A stretch of 64,000 nucleotides of DNA from Harmothoe impar (GCA_947462335.1 OX381710.1:27311772-27375771); one strand, 5' to 3'. Shown: positions 32,040-43,385, counted from the stretch's first letter. Notes: generated from the sequence alone by a model not told the origin. Made by a program: numbers and translations.

Positions 32040-32280
32040 GTCCTGACACTTGATAATGGGTGTGGACCGCTAAATTCGATATGGTGACATGACCATTTCT
32101 TATAATCGACAAACGACATGAGGTCTAATGACAAGTGACATGAGGCCCAAAAAAATCCTAGTGACAGGTGACATGAACATTTCTTAAAATCGACATGGGA
32201 TATGAACATTATTAAGTGACATTGCCATGTGACATGGTCATTTTCTAAGATCGACATTCGACATGGGGACCCCCTATCCA
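32040..32280 (-). repeat. Cluster of GTGACATG / CGACATG repeats, inner inverted repeat right copy
   Basis: The reverse strand of this block matches 26,576-26,710 in motif order, ending with the same TGGACC-TAAA-TCGA junction. Words such as AGTGACAGGTGACATGAACAT, TTCTTAAAATCGACATG repeat several times. Confidence 0.85.
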
Positions 32281-32374
32281 GAGCCCCTTGATAGATGACA
32301 GCTGTTGTGTGTAAGAAAAGTGTATGCCTCACAATCAAAAGATGATAAAAGGCTTTATCCCACTCGATGTGGGT

Positions 32375-32510
32375 TTTGAATCAAATATCAAGGGATCAAA
32401 TATCAGATCGATATTTGACGTCGTCAAGTGATATCTGACGTTGTCAATCACTTTTTACTATGTAGTCAAGGTCGTAAAAACAGGGCGCTCTGATTGGTCA
32501 ACAGCATGAA
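32375..32510. promoter_or_regulatory. Paired TTGACGTCGTCAA-type palindromes and inverted CCAAT
   Basis: ATATTTGACGTCGTCAA is followed by ATATCTGACGTTGTCAA about 25 bases later. ATCAAATATCA words precede them. CTGATTGGTC (inverted CCAAT) follows at about 32,490. The direct copies of a palindromic TGACGTC-GTCA site look like a factor-binding array or iterons near the right side of the element. Confidence 0.4.
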
Positions 32511-33090
32511 TGAAAGTTGCATCTCAAACTTTTAATACTCGGTATGGGGCCCCGTGGGACTGGGACCAATATTTTGCAATTTTCGGAAATACTGTCGAGA
32601 ATTTCTAGATGGAAACACCTTGTCTGGGGTAATTTGACCTCTACTCTTCGATATTCAAGTAATACTCAAGCTATTCTGACTCTAAACATGAGTAAAACGG
32701 TCATTTAACCAGCGTTATCGGCAGCGCCGACATCAACAACTGCTGATCTCCCTTGGTTACATGACCCAGCTCCGTTTCTAAGGCCTCATGGATCGGGGCC
32801 CTGAAGGGGGATCTGCAGAGGCCCTATATCGGGCCCTAGATATGTACATTATATTAATATCTCATAACTTAATTTACTCTAAAATCTTCTGATGGTTCAT
32901 AACCTTGACCCTTATCTCCTTTTCTCGCGGGATAAAGATATAATTTGGTTGTTGGTGTGGCCTCTCGTGGATATCTGCTCTTCTCCACGGCACCTCTCGA
33001 GCCCCCTGCGGGGCCTCTAGGGGCTGCTAGACGTCTCTCTGCTATGTAGTGTGGGATGTAAAAGAACCCTTGTCTCGGTAAAAGGGCCAA

Positions 33091-33152
33091 TAGATTCGAT
33101 CACCATCACCGCTCTTGAAATGACCATAGCTGTTAACTAAGGCGTAAAGCAA
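33091..33152 (+). repeat. Direct repeat of 30,311-30,372
   Basis: TAGATTCGATCACCATCACC, CTTGAAATGAC, AGCTGTTAA and GGCGTAAAGC occur in the same order in both places. The earlier copy lies inside the extra segment of unit copy 3, so that segment was probably copied from here or the reverse. CA-rich simple sequence follows (33,150-33,186). Confidence 0.8.
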
Positions 33153-33781
33153 CCCACACACCCACACACCCACACACCCACACATTTTTCTGTATGAGCC
33201 TTCAGACCTCAAGCTGCTCAGTGTACAGGACTAGGTTTTGTCATAGGCCCTACGGACGCTACTCAAGGTAAAAATAAGAGAGCTGTCTCACCATGACATT
33301 GGGCTGGCTGTAGTTTTTTATGTTTCGGTACCTACAACCAAAACAGCCAGTACCCACCCCAAGGCTTCATGTCGCACGCGGGAAAAGTATAACGGTGGCG
33401 CCAACTGTCGGAATAGCGGGTACACTACGTCATTAGTTCTTTTGTTCTCCGCTGAGTGACTGGGCGAAATGTAGTCGGTAGCTCTATTTTCTGTGCACTG
33501 TTCTGTTCATTTTCTACACTTAACACTTAAATAGACCGCGTGTTTGTACAAGCTAACCGTTTTTATCAGTGCAAAAATTAAATAAGCATCGGATAGAACA
33601 CTAAAAAAATGAGAAAGTAATCCAGCACTTAGTATAAGGCACCAGTTTTATCATGAGACACCGAAAGTCTGGTTTTTTTAAGGTGGATAAGACAGTCGAC
33701 TGAGAGCTCCAAACTAACCAAAAACGTACCAGAGGGAGAACGTACCCGACAGGGCAGGGGCCTTCTACACCCCGGCTCTGA

Positions 33782-33985
33782 TTGATGAGCAAGCGACAAG
33801 TGCTACAGAGGGCCTATTCCTCTTTTGAGGTGGGCCCGAAATTGAACAAAAGAATAAACTCAAGAAAAAGCCTTAAGCTTAAAAGAGTTGTAGATACTGA
33901 TTTTAACGAGGAAGTCACATTCATTAGTTTACAAATAGCCCGTGTAAGTACGCCCATGTCTTGCTTATTTCTCATAGGGTTGTAA
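33782..33985 (+). other. Small open frame next to the right terminal repeat
   Basis: An open frame of 67 codons, with an ATG at its start region (GATGAGCAAGCGACAAG), reads M-S-K-R-Q-V-L-Q-R-A-Y-S-S-F-E-V. It contains a basic stretch (K-L-N-K-R-I-N-S-R-K-S-L-K-L-K-R) and runs about 20 codons into the terminal repeat. A small basic DNA-binding protein is conceivable, but there is no promoter motif and the part within the repeat is not translated in the left copy. It may be chance. Confidence 0.2.
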
Positions 33986-34643
33986 GATAGTCACATCATG
34001 ATGCACATCATCATAAACGCGATCATGATACCTTTCATAGTAAGTAGACTCGCCTCTCTGCCCTCTCTTTTAGAGAGGGCAGAGAAGCGAGTCTCACTCT
34101 TAAAAAACCCTGCCCCTCCCCTCCCCCCCTCCCCCCCTCCCCCCCTCCCCCCCCCATGCATCTTAAAGAGTGCCCCCCAGAGTGCCCCTCTCCCCCTAGA
34201 AAAAAAGAGCCACATTTTTAAATTATTTTTTAGCAAGCTTTTTTCAGCTTGCTTTTTTTTTCTTTTTTTAAATTTATTTATCCATCAAAATCTCAAGTGA
34301 CTTATTTTGAAAGCCAACCTAGTAGTCACGTGACCCCCTTAAGTAGGTCACTTCCCGTCACGTGACCTATTTGAATTTCCCGCCAACATGGTGGTCACGT
34401 GACCCTCTTAAGTAGGTCACTTCCGGTCACGTGACCTATTTGAATTTCCCGCCCAAAGGTCACGTGACCGGAAGTAGGTCACTTCCGGTCACGTGACCTA
34501 TTTGAATTTCCCGCCAAAAGGGAGGCCTCTCATTGGCTGCTTTTGAATTTCCCGCCAAAAGGGAGGCCTCTGATTGGCTGCAGGTCGATTGAGTAATAAA
34601 CAGTACTTAACTATAGTCCCGTTCCGATACATACTATACTACT
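33923..34643 (-). repeat. Right terminal inverted repeat of the 9.4-kb element
   Basis: Reverse complement of 25,210-25,931 at near identity, ending ...ACTATACTACTC before the CTAGTA flank. The regulatory array is mirrored at 34,308-34,583 and the C-tract lies at about 34,112-34,156. Confidence 0.97.
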
Positions 34644-34649
34644 CTAGTA

Positions 34650-35158
34650 GATCTAGTTCGGCACACATTGTATAACAACGCCGACAGAAAATCACAATCC
34701 CCATTCAGTTATATGAATTACGCCATAAAGCTTTATGATAGACTGCTCAATTTCCCTTTTCTCGATACAGAACATCAATTTTATTTCTCTGGCGCATCTT
34801 TTTCCTTTGTATCCTATGGCTCATATCCACTATAGACGACTCTTATATAATCTGGGAGTTTTAGTGTAGCTTGGAGGTGGGTCGTAAATAAGCAAGGCAG
34901 TAATTGGAAAAGGTCTAGGGAGTGGTCAATTTCTAACAGCAGGGAAGGGGTTGGTGGATTTGGGGGTGGGGGGGGGGGCACCAACAATTCCAGACCCCTC
35001 AAATGGGGGAAGGGACAAAACCAGCGTGTTACTCTAGGTCTAAGAGGTCGGCCTAGATAAACGTAGACCTTGCCTGGTGATTGGGATTTGTACCCCTATT
35101 ATTTGGTGGAGGGGGATTGGCAAACATATTTTGGCACGCTCGCAGGAAAATCGAAAGG
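34650..35158. other. Non-coding stretch
   Basis: No gene seen. A G-rich tract occurs around 34,950-34,980. Confidence 0.4.
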
Positions 35159-35163
35159 CCACT

Positions 35164-35818
35164 TGTACAACCGTGATCTGCAGTAACTAACGTGATCTGC
35201 AGTAGTTCAGATAACGGCTGACCCTCCAAACGTGATCTGCATCAAAATAACATGATCTGCATCAATTTATGTGATTCAAAAAGCTGTTTTCTGCATCAAA
35301 AGAATTCATCCTCTACCTGATACTATCGGTGTCAAAACATGTAGGCATATATGTTGTGTTTGTCTTTGGCTATCTAGAAGTAAATAGTGTTATTCATGCA
35401 GAAGGACATGTGGGGTATCTAGGAAGTTTTTTTTGGGTTGTGTCACATAACCCAGGGGCGACCTGGGGCACCTAGGAAGTATGGACCTGTGACTGCTTAA
35501 CATTGCCCAGGGTCCAGTTGGAGCATTTCTTCTAAATTTCTTCTAAAAATTGTCAAAAGATCTTTTCCTAAAAATGGCCATCTTGGCGAGAAAAGTATTG
35601 AAAATTACAAATTTAAGGTAAATTTTTCTAAAAACGGTCAATTTGAGTAGAAAATTGTCTGCTATCGACAAACATCTGCAGATACTGGTTGAGTTGCTGT
35701 AGCAGATCACAATATGTTGGTGCAGATCATATTAATTTGATGCAGATCACGGTTGGATGGTCTGCCGTTATCTGCACTACTGCAAATCACGTTAGTTACT
35801 GCAGATCACGGTTGTACA
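35164..35818. mobile_element. 655-bp inverted-repeat element with GTGATCTGC arrays, 5-bp target duplication
   Basis: The termini are TGTACAACCGTGATCTGCAG and its inverse, and the arms match for about 110 bp. The flanks are CCACT at 35,159-35,163 and 35,819-35,823. The motif GTGATCTGCA or a one-base variant appears four times in the left arm and five times, inverted, in the right arm, at irregular spacing. The body is AT-rich with no long open frame. A 5-bp duplication is unusual among common MITE groups, so the superfamily is left open. Confidence 0.85.
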
Positions 35819-36007
35819 CCACTCCCTCATACTATGAAGGGTACTATAGGCAGTAGGGGAGGGGGGATGGAGTATTTGGACTATACTGATTTTGCTCATG
35901 GAAATGTATGGTCTAAGGCCCCCTAATAATATTATCTACTTTTTCGAATCCTTTAAATATCACGATAACACCTGATCATCTAGATCTAATATACATTAGT
36001 AAATATT

Positions 36008-36346
36008 ATGACCCCCCATATCATATGTAGTAACAGTTGTGGGGCGTCCATGACTATGAAGGGGGGTAGACTACTGAGAAGAGAGGACGAAGAGGACCGT
36101 GATCATGCCTATATGTGGGGGAGGTGTGGGAGGGAACCCATAGGGGGTGGGGGGGGAGGCAGCGTTGAGCTGGGCGTCTATCAGCAGACCAGCAGGGAAG
36201 CACCAACAGGCGTGACCCCAATACATAGAGCTACCATCCACACCGTCTTTACAGGCCAGTCCTCCACCACCCCCACCCCAAAGGTCATAGTCATTGGCAC
36301 CAGGACCAGCCCTCATTGTCCTAATATGCCTGAAAACACTCCCTAA
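36008..36346 (+). other. Open frame of 112 codons, low complexity, uncertain coding
   Basis: Open on the plus strand with a Gly run (I-G-G-G-G-G-G) and a Thr/Pro-rich end (S-S-T-T-P-T-P-K-V). The minus strand is open over much of the same region. G-rich composition makes stops rare on both strands. An internal ATG (M-T-M-K-G-G-R-L-L-R-R) gives a shorter basic-acidic start. No family recognised, and no clear splice sites. Confidence 0.15.
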
Positions 36347-37059
36347 GTGCTCGACTAGGGCCGGTGTGGGGGCGGTGGGATGGGGATGTCATCCTGCCAT
36401 CCTGCTATCTGTTAACCCTTTAAGGCTCTGCCTGTATACACACTATTTCCCCCTTTTTTGTATATCTTGAGCCATCTGCACATACAGAAGCGTGGTAGGG
36501 GGACCCCAGGGAGGGGACGAGGAGGGGTGGGCAGGACTGGGGTCTCATTCATAAAGTGAAAGGAACGAGAATTGATAATTGCCTGGTTGTATAAAGATTC
36601 AAATTGTTGTAAGATTAAGTAAACAGCCAAGTGGTTAGTCCATCTTGCTCTTTATAGAACACGTTTTAATGTGAGTCTCTGACAGTTGTTCAACATGACG
36701 TGATAAGTATTTCGCCTAGTCTAAAAATGATTTTTGATGTTTATTGATAATTTGTTTTCCCCTGTATCTTGGTCTTTAAAAATAAATATTTTACGTTTAA
36801 ACTAGTTACAGGGGAAGCACACTGTTATCAGCTATGCTGGGTGCTTCCATAATCATTATTGACACAAATGTAGTATTAGGCTCAGCCATCCAGATAACAA
36901 CTTTAACACGTGTGTGATACTTGAATGTCACATTTTTGATTTACGACGATAAACAAACTCGAATTGTTGCTGTACATTTAAACCCTTCCCAAAAAATTAT
37001 AAATGAAAGGAGTAAGAAATCTAATTCACACCAAAGAAACAAGATTGAAGGTGTAACCC
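36347..37059. other. Non-coding stretch
   Basis: No gene seen. GGGGTCTCATTCATAAAG at 36,538 matches the left end of the 43.4-kb MITE family, so a diverged member may begin here. Confidence 0.4.
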
Positions 37060-37365
37060 TAAATATGGTCTTCATTTATCCTGATTTCCTGTTGCATTTT
37101 GTAATGTAATTTGAGAATGATTTGGCACATTACCCTAATGGAGGTAGACCATCCATATGATAAAAAATGCTGTAAATAAAATGGGTAGGGAGCCATTGAT
37201 CCACTTGGTATCATCAACCCTGCATAATATAACTATGTTTGGTGAACACTCCCCACAACAAAAATCCCTGAATCGGCCTGAGAGGAGAATGCCTTTATGA
37301 ATCACTATGTCATTTCACTCCTCTAGATGGTCTACAATATCCCCATATCAACAATAAAAAGAAGT
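37060..37365 (-). repeat. Inverted copy of the 43.4-kb MITE
   Basis: The reverse strand matches 43,430-43,690 in order: GATTTCCTGTTGCATTT, GTAGACCATC, AATGCTGTAAATAA-like, CCACTTGGTATCATCAACCC, AACTATGTTTGGTGAA and the CCCCATATCAAC end. Its own termini are eroded. Confidence 0.75.
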
Positions 37366-38139
37366 AGGCCCCTGATGGGGGCTAGGATAAGCAGTATACT
37401 GATGTCTATAATTATGTACCTGTACACGCCCATGTAACATTGTATATGTAGGCATTTTATGTATATGTATATCAACAAGTGTTGTGAAATCTATCATATT
37501 ATTCATTTACACGTACAAGTAAGAGTCCCTGTATGACGTGCATGGATCTGCCCACGCCACTAATGTACTATGTATATCATTGGCTTCCGCAGTGGCTTCA
37601 CCCAACTTCTATCCCAGCAAACTTTAGGTGAACGTCGTGTACATCTGTCCAGAATCGAGACAGAAGCAAATCAGCCAATCCCACCAAGGTATACCAAAGA
37701 CAACAATCTAATCAAAACCTTTTGTTTTCTTAAATGTATGGTTTTATTAGATCTATATCATGAACTATTTATAAGCTGACTGGCTAACCTCAATGCAAAA
37801 CAGTAATACTATATGTACTAGTAAGTATATCACGTACATAATCAGGCACCCACTCACTACAGCCCTGAAAACAGTCACCACTCCCTTCCCTCCCCTGCTT
37901 GACATGATATGATGGGCGATGTGGCTCAGAGATGTGGTCAGATACGGGCTCGTTGTAGTCCCGACGTCTCTACTTGTGTCGTTAGCTTTTATCTCTTGTA
38001 TCCTGGGACAATTGATTTCTGGGTGCGATGTGCTTTTATTAGCGGCGTAAATAAGCGTTAGTCCGCCCCCATAGTAACCACCCATTCCCCCTCCGAGCCT
38101 TCACCCCTTCTTACCCACCCCCATCCCATAGGGTAATCC
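37366..38139. other. Non-coding stretch
   Basis: No repeat terminus seen. Frames open at 37,570-37,779 and, on the minus strand, 37,765-38,085 have no supporting context. Confidence 0.35.
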
Positions 38140-38355
38140 GTGGTTTATAGAAATAAGGCGCCAACCATTAAAATTTCTTCTCATCCCGGCGCCGAGCCCT
38201 ATCGCCCTGACGACGTCGTAAATCGGCCTACTCAGAAGGAAAGGGAAGCTGTAGGGGTTGGCGCCGAGTGTTTTTACCAAGGGGTTTCAGAGATAAGCGG
38301 TTGTGGGAACGATGACAAAATTGGTGTGTGCCATTTAGGGAACTGCATATTATAG
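38140..38355 (+). other. GC-richer patch with a 71-codon open frame
   Basis: Reads I-K-I-S-S-H-P-G-A-E-P-Y-R-P-D-D-V-V-N-R-P-T-Q-K-E-R-E and then a Cys/Gly-rich end. It lies in a CpG-richer patch with GGCGCC three times and CTGACGACGTCGTAA (CRE-like). It could be an exon or a TATA-less promoter. I cannot tell which, and no family is recognised. Confidence 0.2.
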
Positions 38356-39343
38356 GGGACTAGCACTGGTATTGCACAGAAAACGGATATCGATACTTTA
38401 AAAACTGTATGGGATTGTTTCCTGTGGGGGTTTCTCTTTTTGCCCTCTTTTTGCCCAAAAGGTAAATGACTTAATGTTTCCTTCAATCTGTGTTATAGCC
38501 CCGGTTTATAGCCTGACATAGCTTCTCATGCAATCGTATGCAGTACATGTAAATTACCCTATCATAAGCAATAGAGATGCAAAACATGTCGCTACTTTAG
38601 TGATGGTTTAAACTTTGGGATGCACGAATTAGCCAGTGCTCTCCTGTGAATTATAGATGATGTGAATTGCTGATTACCCAAAGGGTCAGTATGACTCACA
38701 ATAATGATAATGAAAAATCATGAAGAAGATGATTGACAACACAGAGAAAAAAAGAAAGAGAGTCATGTCGCTAGGATGAATCTCAGTTGATGGGACTCTC
38801 TCCACGACCGATCAACCATAGCGTGCACCGTTTTAAAAAAATCATCCTGGCCCTTGAAATGTTTTCAAAAAACGACTCACTTCCCAGGATCAGGCATTTT
38901 AACGAGAGTCAGGCAATGCTGAACCCCTCCTCAGTGGATCCATAATTCTTAAACTGTAACACATTGTAACAATGCCAGACTCTCCTTGCCGAGTCTGGTA
39001 ATGCTGGACTCCTAGAGAATTTTTTTCAAGATGTATCTTTACCGGTACCCAATCGATATGAAGGGCAATATCAATTAATTAATAATACCATTACATCCTT
39101 ACCATCAAATATTCACATGAAAATAAAATTAAATCTAACCCCATATTAAATGGACAAGCAAAGAAATACTGGCATGTGATTGACCTAGAATGGAATACAA
39201 TATTATTCTGACCCCTGCATGACACATTGCACCAAGGTCACTCGAGGTCTCCCCAAAAGGCATTGATTTTAAAAGTCATTCTGACTTCAGGACTCTGGAG
39301 AATTATAAGGAGTACTTGGGCCGGCCCACAAGTCACAGCTCCT
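38356..39343. other. Non-coding stretch
   Basis: No gene seen. A small inverted repeat, CCAGACTC / GAGTCTGG, lies near 38,977-39,000. Confidence 0.4.
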
Positions 39344-39360
39344 CTCACCAGGGGGCAACG
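39344..39360 (+). promoter_or_regulatory. CTCF-like site
   Basis: CTCACCAGGGGGCAACG matches the CTCF core (CCASYAGRKGGC type) well. A CpG-containing GCATGCG word follows at 39,369. A single motif match occurs by chance in large genomes. Confidence 0.3.
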
Positions 39361-40790
39361 ATTTCGACGCATGCGTGCTCGCCATTTCTAAAATTAGAAT
39401 TTGTTTCCCTACATTGACCTTCTTCCCTGGCACGGGTGGGGGCGGAGTTGCGCCTCTATCAAATGGCATTTGCATGATGAAATACTGTATGAGCTCAGAG
39501 CAAGATAAAACGATCGGCTTCTGGTTGCTATATCTCATGTTAAGTCTATTCATGTGGCGCAATGATACCCAATAGGCAACATGTAATAAGGTAACACCAA
39601 CACATGCATCTCTACTGCAACCGTATCCTTAAATAGTGCACAGGCATTCAGATTGGAGTATCAGTGAAATATGAAATAATTTCCGGAGACATGCTTTATA
39701 TCAGGTTTTATGGAGAAGGCGTCGGCAGGCTTCTAGAGTATCTTCTCTGCTTATACCTTATCGGGGCTCTTTTGATGTCAAAGGGAATCCCTATACAGAC
39801 GCTGTAAATGTACTTGCACCTCCTTCTCCTCTGACATCCCTCTGCTGCCCTCTCATCTCCATTTAGGTTGACATATATCTTATGCCTAACTTGACCATAC
39901 TAAAACGATATGTACATTAAAATGTAATATCGAAATCCAGATAGGTAATAGGGCATACACAATCTTTTCGCATGGTGGTTATTTATGGATAAACATCATA
40001 CTAGCCATACTAAAATTGAGTACGGTGAGCAGCTTTAGATGCCATGCTGCTTCAATTACTTCTGGACAATTTCAGTGTGAGTATACTGCATGCACACATC
40101 TAACTTCGACATTTCCAGGGCAACTTAAATTTGCAGAGGCATTATTTATTCTAACATTTGTTTCTGCTTTATTTTTACACTATCAGAGATCACGGCTATT
40201 TCTATTAACATTAATTAAACTAGTGTCAGGGTTTCATAGTAAAGTATACAATGTTATTAGTTGCCACAGAATGTGTTTATCTAATTGTTTACTTTTGCGA
40301 TGGATAATAAGTCACGGTCTTATGTTAAGATTCTACATTTTCTGTTGTCAGACCTGTTGATATCCTTTCAGGCAGAGCGCTGTAGATCGTATGGCCTCCC
40401 ACAGAACCGATCTGGAAAAAGTGCTACACTAACAGGTTTATGTCGACAGTGTGGCTTCATGCAGGACTATAAAGGTTTTGCATTTCTATGTCTCTTGTCT
40501 TAAGACACCTGATATGTGATCAATCCGATTTGTATGTTCACTGAGAACCTTTCTTTTTATCAAAAGAATGGATTCAATTATTCCCTTAGAAGCCATTCTG
40601 TATATTCAAAGTAAGGTTATACTAGCGATTCTAACCCATAGGGTGTCTTTTTGTGGACGCCAGACTCCCTAGTTCCGGAACATCCAAGATGGGATATCTG
40701 AGGTAATGCCTACTGGGAAAAGTACAAATGGGTAATCGTAACTTTCAAAACTAAAGTTTACTCTTGCTAAAAACACCCTCTGCCTCCGGA
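39361..40790. other. Non-coding stretch
   Basis: An open frame of 114 codons (40,016-40,360) is hydrophobic and AT-rich with a non-ATG start. I see no splice or family evidence for it. Confidence 0.35.
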
Positions 40791-40791
40791 T

Positions 40792-42934
40792 GGTGATTCA
40801 TAAGTTTCTACGACACAGAGAGTCATTTTACTGCTACGACCATTGATGATCGTCCAGGGGTCACTTTATACTATTCTTACGACACCTGTTGAACAGTTGT
40901 AAGAGTGGAGAAAAACAACCACATATACGACTAGCTTATCTCATAAACCAGCGTAGAATCGTATAATGCTGTCATACAAAAAAAGGGGTGCATTTCATAG
41001 TGGTTGTAAGGGGGAAAATGCCCATTGCACAACAGACGGCTGAGACAGCCTCTAAAGTCATCTCAGCCATCCAAAAGAATCGTTAATAATGGTTTGTTTT
41101 GTACCAAAGCAAGATGTTATGTATAATATTGAGATGTAGATTACCTTATGAGAATGAGTGCCTCATAGATTCACAATATTACCCTTTTTTGAAATCATCA
41201 TTTAACAAGTTACCCCTAAATCGTAGTAATGCTAATGCAGTGTGATGATAATTATTACTCTATATTCTAGATTGATAGAGTCTTGCCGCAGTCATTTAAA
41301 CGACACCTGGTGCAAATGACTGTTATCTCACTAAACATTGAGTGGGCACTGTGCTGCCTGCACTGGGAGCCGATTCATAAGTTTCTACGACACAGAGGGT
41401 CATTTTACTGCTACGACCATTGCTGATCCTCCAGAGGTCATTTTATGCTATTCTTACAACACTTGTTGAATAGTTGTAAGGGTGGAGAAAAATAACCACA
41501 CATACGACCAGCTTATCTCATACGACCAGCTTATCTCAAGAAAATTGTAGAATGCTGTCGTACAAAAAAAGGGGTGCATTTCAAAAGAAAATCATAGCAA
41601 ATTTCCCATCTGCCCTATTGTACAGAATACCTGTATAATCATGGTGGTTGTAAGGGTGAAAATGCCCATTGCACAACAGACGGCTGAGACAGCCTCTAAA
41701 GTCATCTCAGCCATCCAAAGAATAATGGTTTGTTTTGTACAAAACCAAGATGTGATGACTGATATTGACATGTGAATTACCTTGGAAGAAAGAGTGCCTC
41801 ATAAATTCACAATATTACCCATTTTTTGAAAATCATTATTTAATAATTTACCCCTAAGTCGTAGACGTAGTGTTTGTTATATTCTTATGTCCTTCTACAA
41901 TACAGTAATTTATTTTTAGATTACTTATTGTTACAACCTCATTTTACTGGGGGTCGATTCATAAGTTTCTACGACACAGAGAGCTATTTTACTGCTACGA
42001 CCATTACTAATCGTCCAGGTGTCATTTTATGCCATACCTACGACATCTGTATATCAGTTGTAAAGGTGGAGAAAAATAACCACACTTACGACCAGCTTAT
42101 CTCATACGACTAGCTTATCTCAAGAAAATCGTAGAATGCTGTCGTACAAAAAAAAGGGTGCATTTCAAAAGAAAATTGTAGCAAATTTTCAATCTACCTG
42201 ATCGTACAGAATACCTGTAAAAGGTGGTTTTAAGGGCAAAAAATGCCCATTGCACAACAGATGGCTGAGACAGCCTCTGAAGTCATCTCAGCCATTTAAA
42301 AAATCTTTAATAATGGTTTATTTTGTACCAAACCAAGCTGTAATAAATCATAATGATATATAGACTGCCCTGTAAGAATGAGTGCCTCATAAATTCATTA
42401 TATCATACATTTTTTGAAAATCATATTTCAACTATTTCCTACTGAATCGTAGTGTGGGTAATGTTCTAATGTACTCTGTAATACAAAATTATATTTTTAG
42501 CATAATTACTTTTACAAAAACTTTCTAAAAGCTAGTCATACGATTGAGTAAAGGAAATATGTCCTATGATTACCATTGTGAAATGCACTATATTTTTCTG
42601 TACTACTGCCTTGTACGACTCCTTGACTACAACCAGTAGAAAAAAAGTATTTGCTCTCTTTTCCCTACAGACATGATTTTTTGTGGTCGTAGCATTATTG
42701 AGCTATCGTATATTGTTATGAATCGAGCCCCTGGGTAGTGGTATGATTATGTTATGAACCTGTGTTCTAAGATTTCATTGTGAAATGATATCAAATTATT
42801 TGTACCACAGTCTTGGATTATTCCTTGACTACTACCAATAGAAAATTAGGATTTGCTCTCTTTTCCCGACAGACATGTTATTTTGTGGTCGTAGCCTTTC
42901 TGAGCTGTCGTACATTGTTATGAATTGACCCCCT
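40792..42934. mobile_element. Nested inverted-repeat elements, three left arms and two right arms
   Basis: Left arms start with GATTCATAAGTTTCTACGAC at about 40,792, 41,368 and 41,953, each followed by about 450-500 bp of closely related sequence (GGCTGAGACAGCCTCTAAAG, AGAATGCTGTCGTACAAAAA). Right arms end TTATGAATCGAGCCCC (42,731) and TTATGAATTGACCCCC (42,934). The innermost pair (41,949-42,731) sits inside the second (about 41,365-42,934). The first left arm has no matching right arm. Ends of the form GGGGTCNATTCATAA resemble the 43.4-kb MITE, suggesting one superfamily. Confidence 0.8.
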
Positions 42935-42999
42935 GATGTTGTTGGAGCTCCTAACCTTCATCTCCATCCACAGTTACAGAATACGAACAAATGTTAGCC

Positions 43000-43330
43000 A
43001 ATCAGAACTATAGGCAATCAGATGCACACGGTACCTCAAACTGCTGGCCTTTGTGGCCTGAGCAGAGGGTAAAATAGGGCTGGCACATCTGTGGAGGAGG
43101 GGTAAGAAGGAGTGTAGTATCAGCGACGTTACTAAAGTAATGCCCCTACTCCTTGTTAGCGGTTTTATTCATGCTGCACCATAGCCGTTGCATTCTTTAT
43201 AAGAGCCCAGCTAAATATGAGGTGGAAAGGACTAGAGAGAAGGCGGGACATTATCACGTCGGAATTCGTCTCGCAGAAAATAATCAGTGTAGAGATATAA
43301 ATTTCACCTTGGAAACACGCTTATGGTGAA
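43000..43330. repeat. Duplicated block, partner at 45,580-46,020
   Basis: Shares GTTTTATTCATGCTG-ACC, AGAGG-GGAAAGG-AG-ACAGA-like sequence, ATAATCAGTG-AGAGA and CCT-GGAAACA in order. The sequence near 41,320-41,350 (ATGACTGTTATCTCA, GTGGGCACTG) also matches 45,577-45,620, so the elements at 40.8-42.9 kb interrupt one copy. Confidence 0.55.
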
Positions 43331-43385
43331 GATCGAGCAAAAGGATCAGCAAAACAGCAATCCATCACTTTAGTAGATGAGGCCA

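Larger units (their letters stand above)
25210..34643. mobile_element. Polinton/Maverick-like element with 722-bp inverted repeats, non-autonomous
   Basis: The ends are AGTAGTATAG... and ...CTATACTACT. They are flanked by the 6-bp direct repeat CTAGTA (25,204-25,209 and 34,644-34,649). The two terminal repeats (25,210-25,931 and 33,923-34,643) look almost identical base for base, differing mainly in the length of a G/C tract, which implies recent insertion or homogenisation. Polintons are described as having 6-bp target duplications, terminal repeats of hundreds of bases and AG at the 5' ends, which matches. Autonomous members are 15-20 kb and encode DNA polymerase B, integrase, ATPase, protease and capsid proteins. 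This one is 9.4 kb and I recognise none of these, and the longest interior frame is near 120 codons and repeat-derived. It is therefore a deleted or non-autonomous derivative, or a distinct element class with the same end chemistry. Confidence 0.75.

Noticed and set aside
31982..32338. 118-codon minus-strand protein
   Set aside because: It reads across the short-motif repeat cluster. The same peptide fragments appear from the inverted partner at 26.6 kb.
25210..34643. LTR retrotransposon
   Set aside because: The terminal repeats are inverted, not direct, and there is no primer-binding site, polypurine tract or reverse-transcriptase frame.
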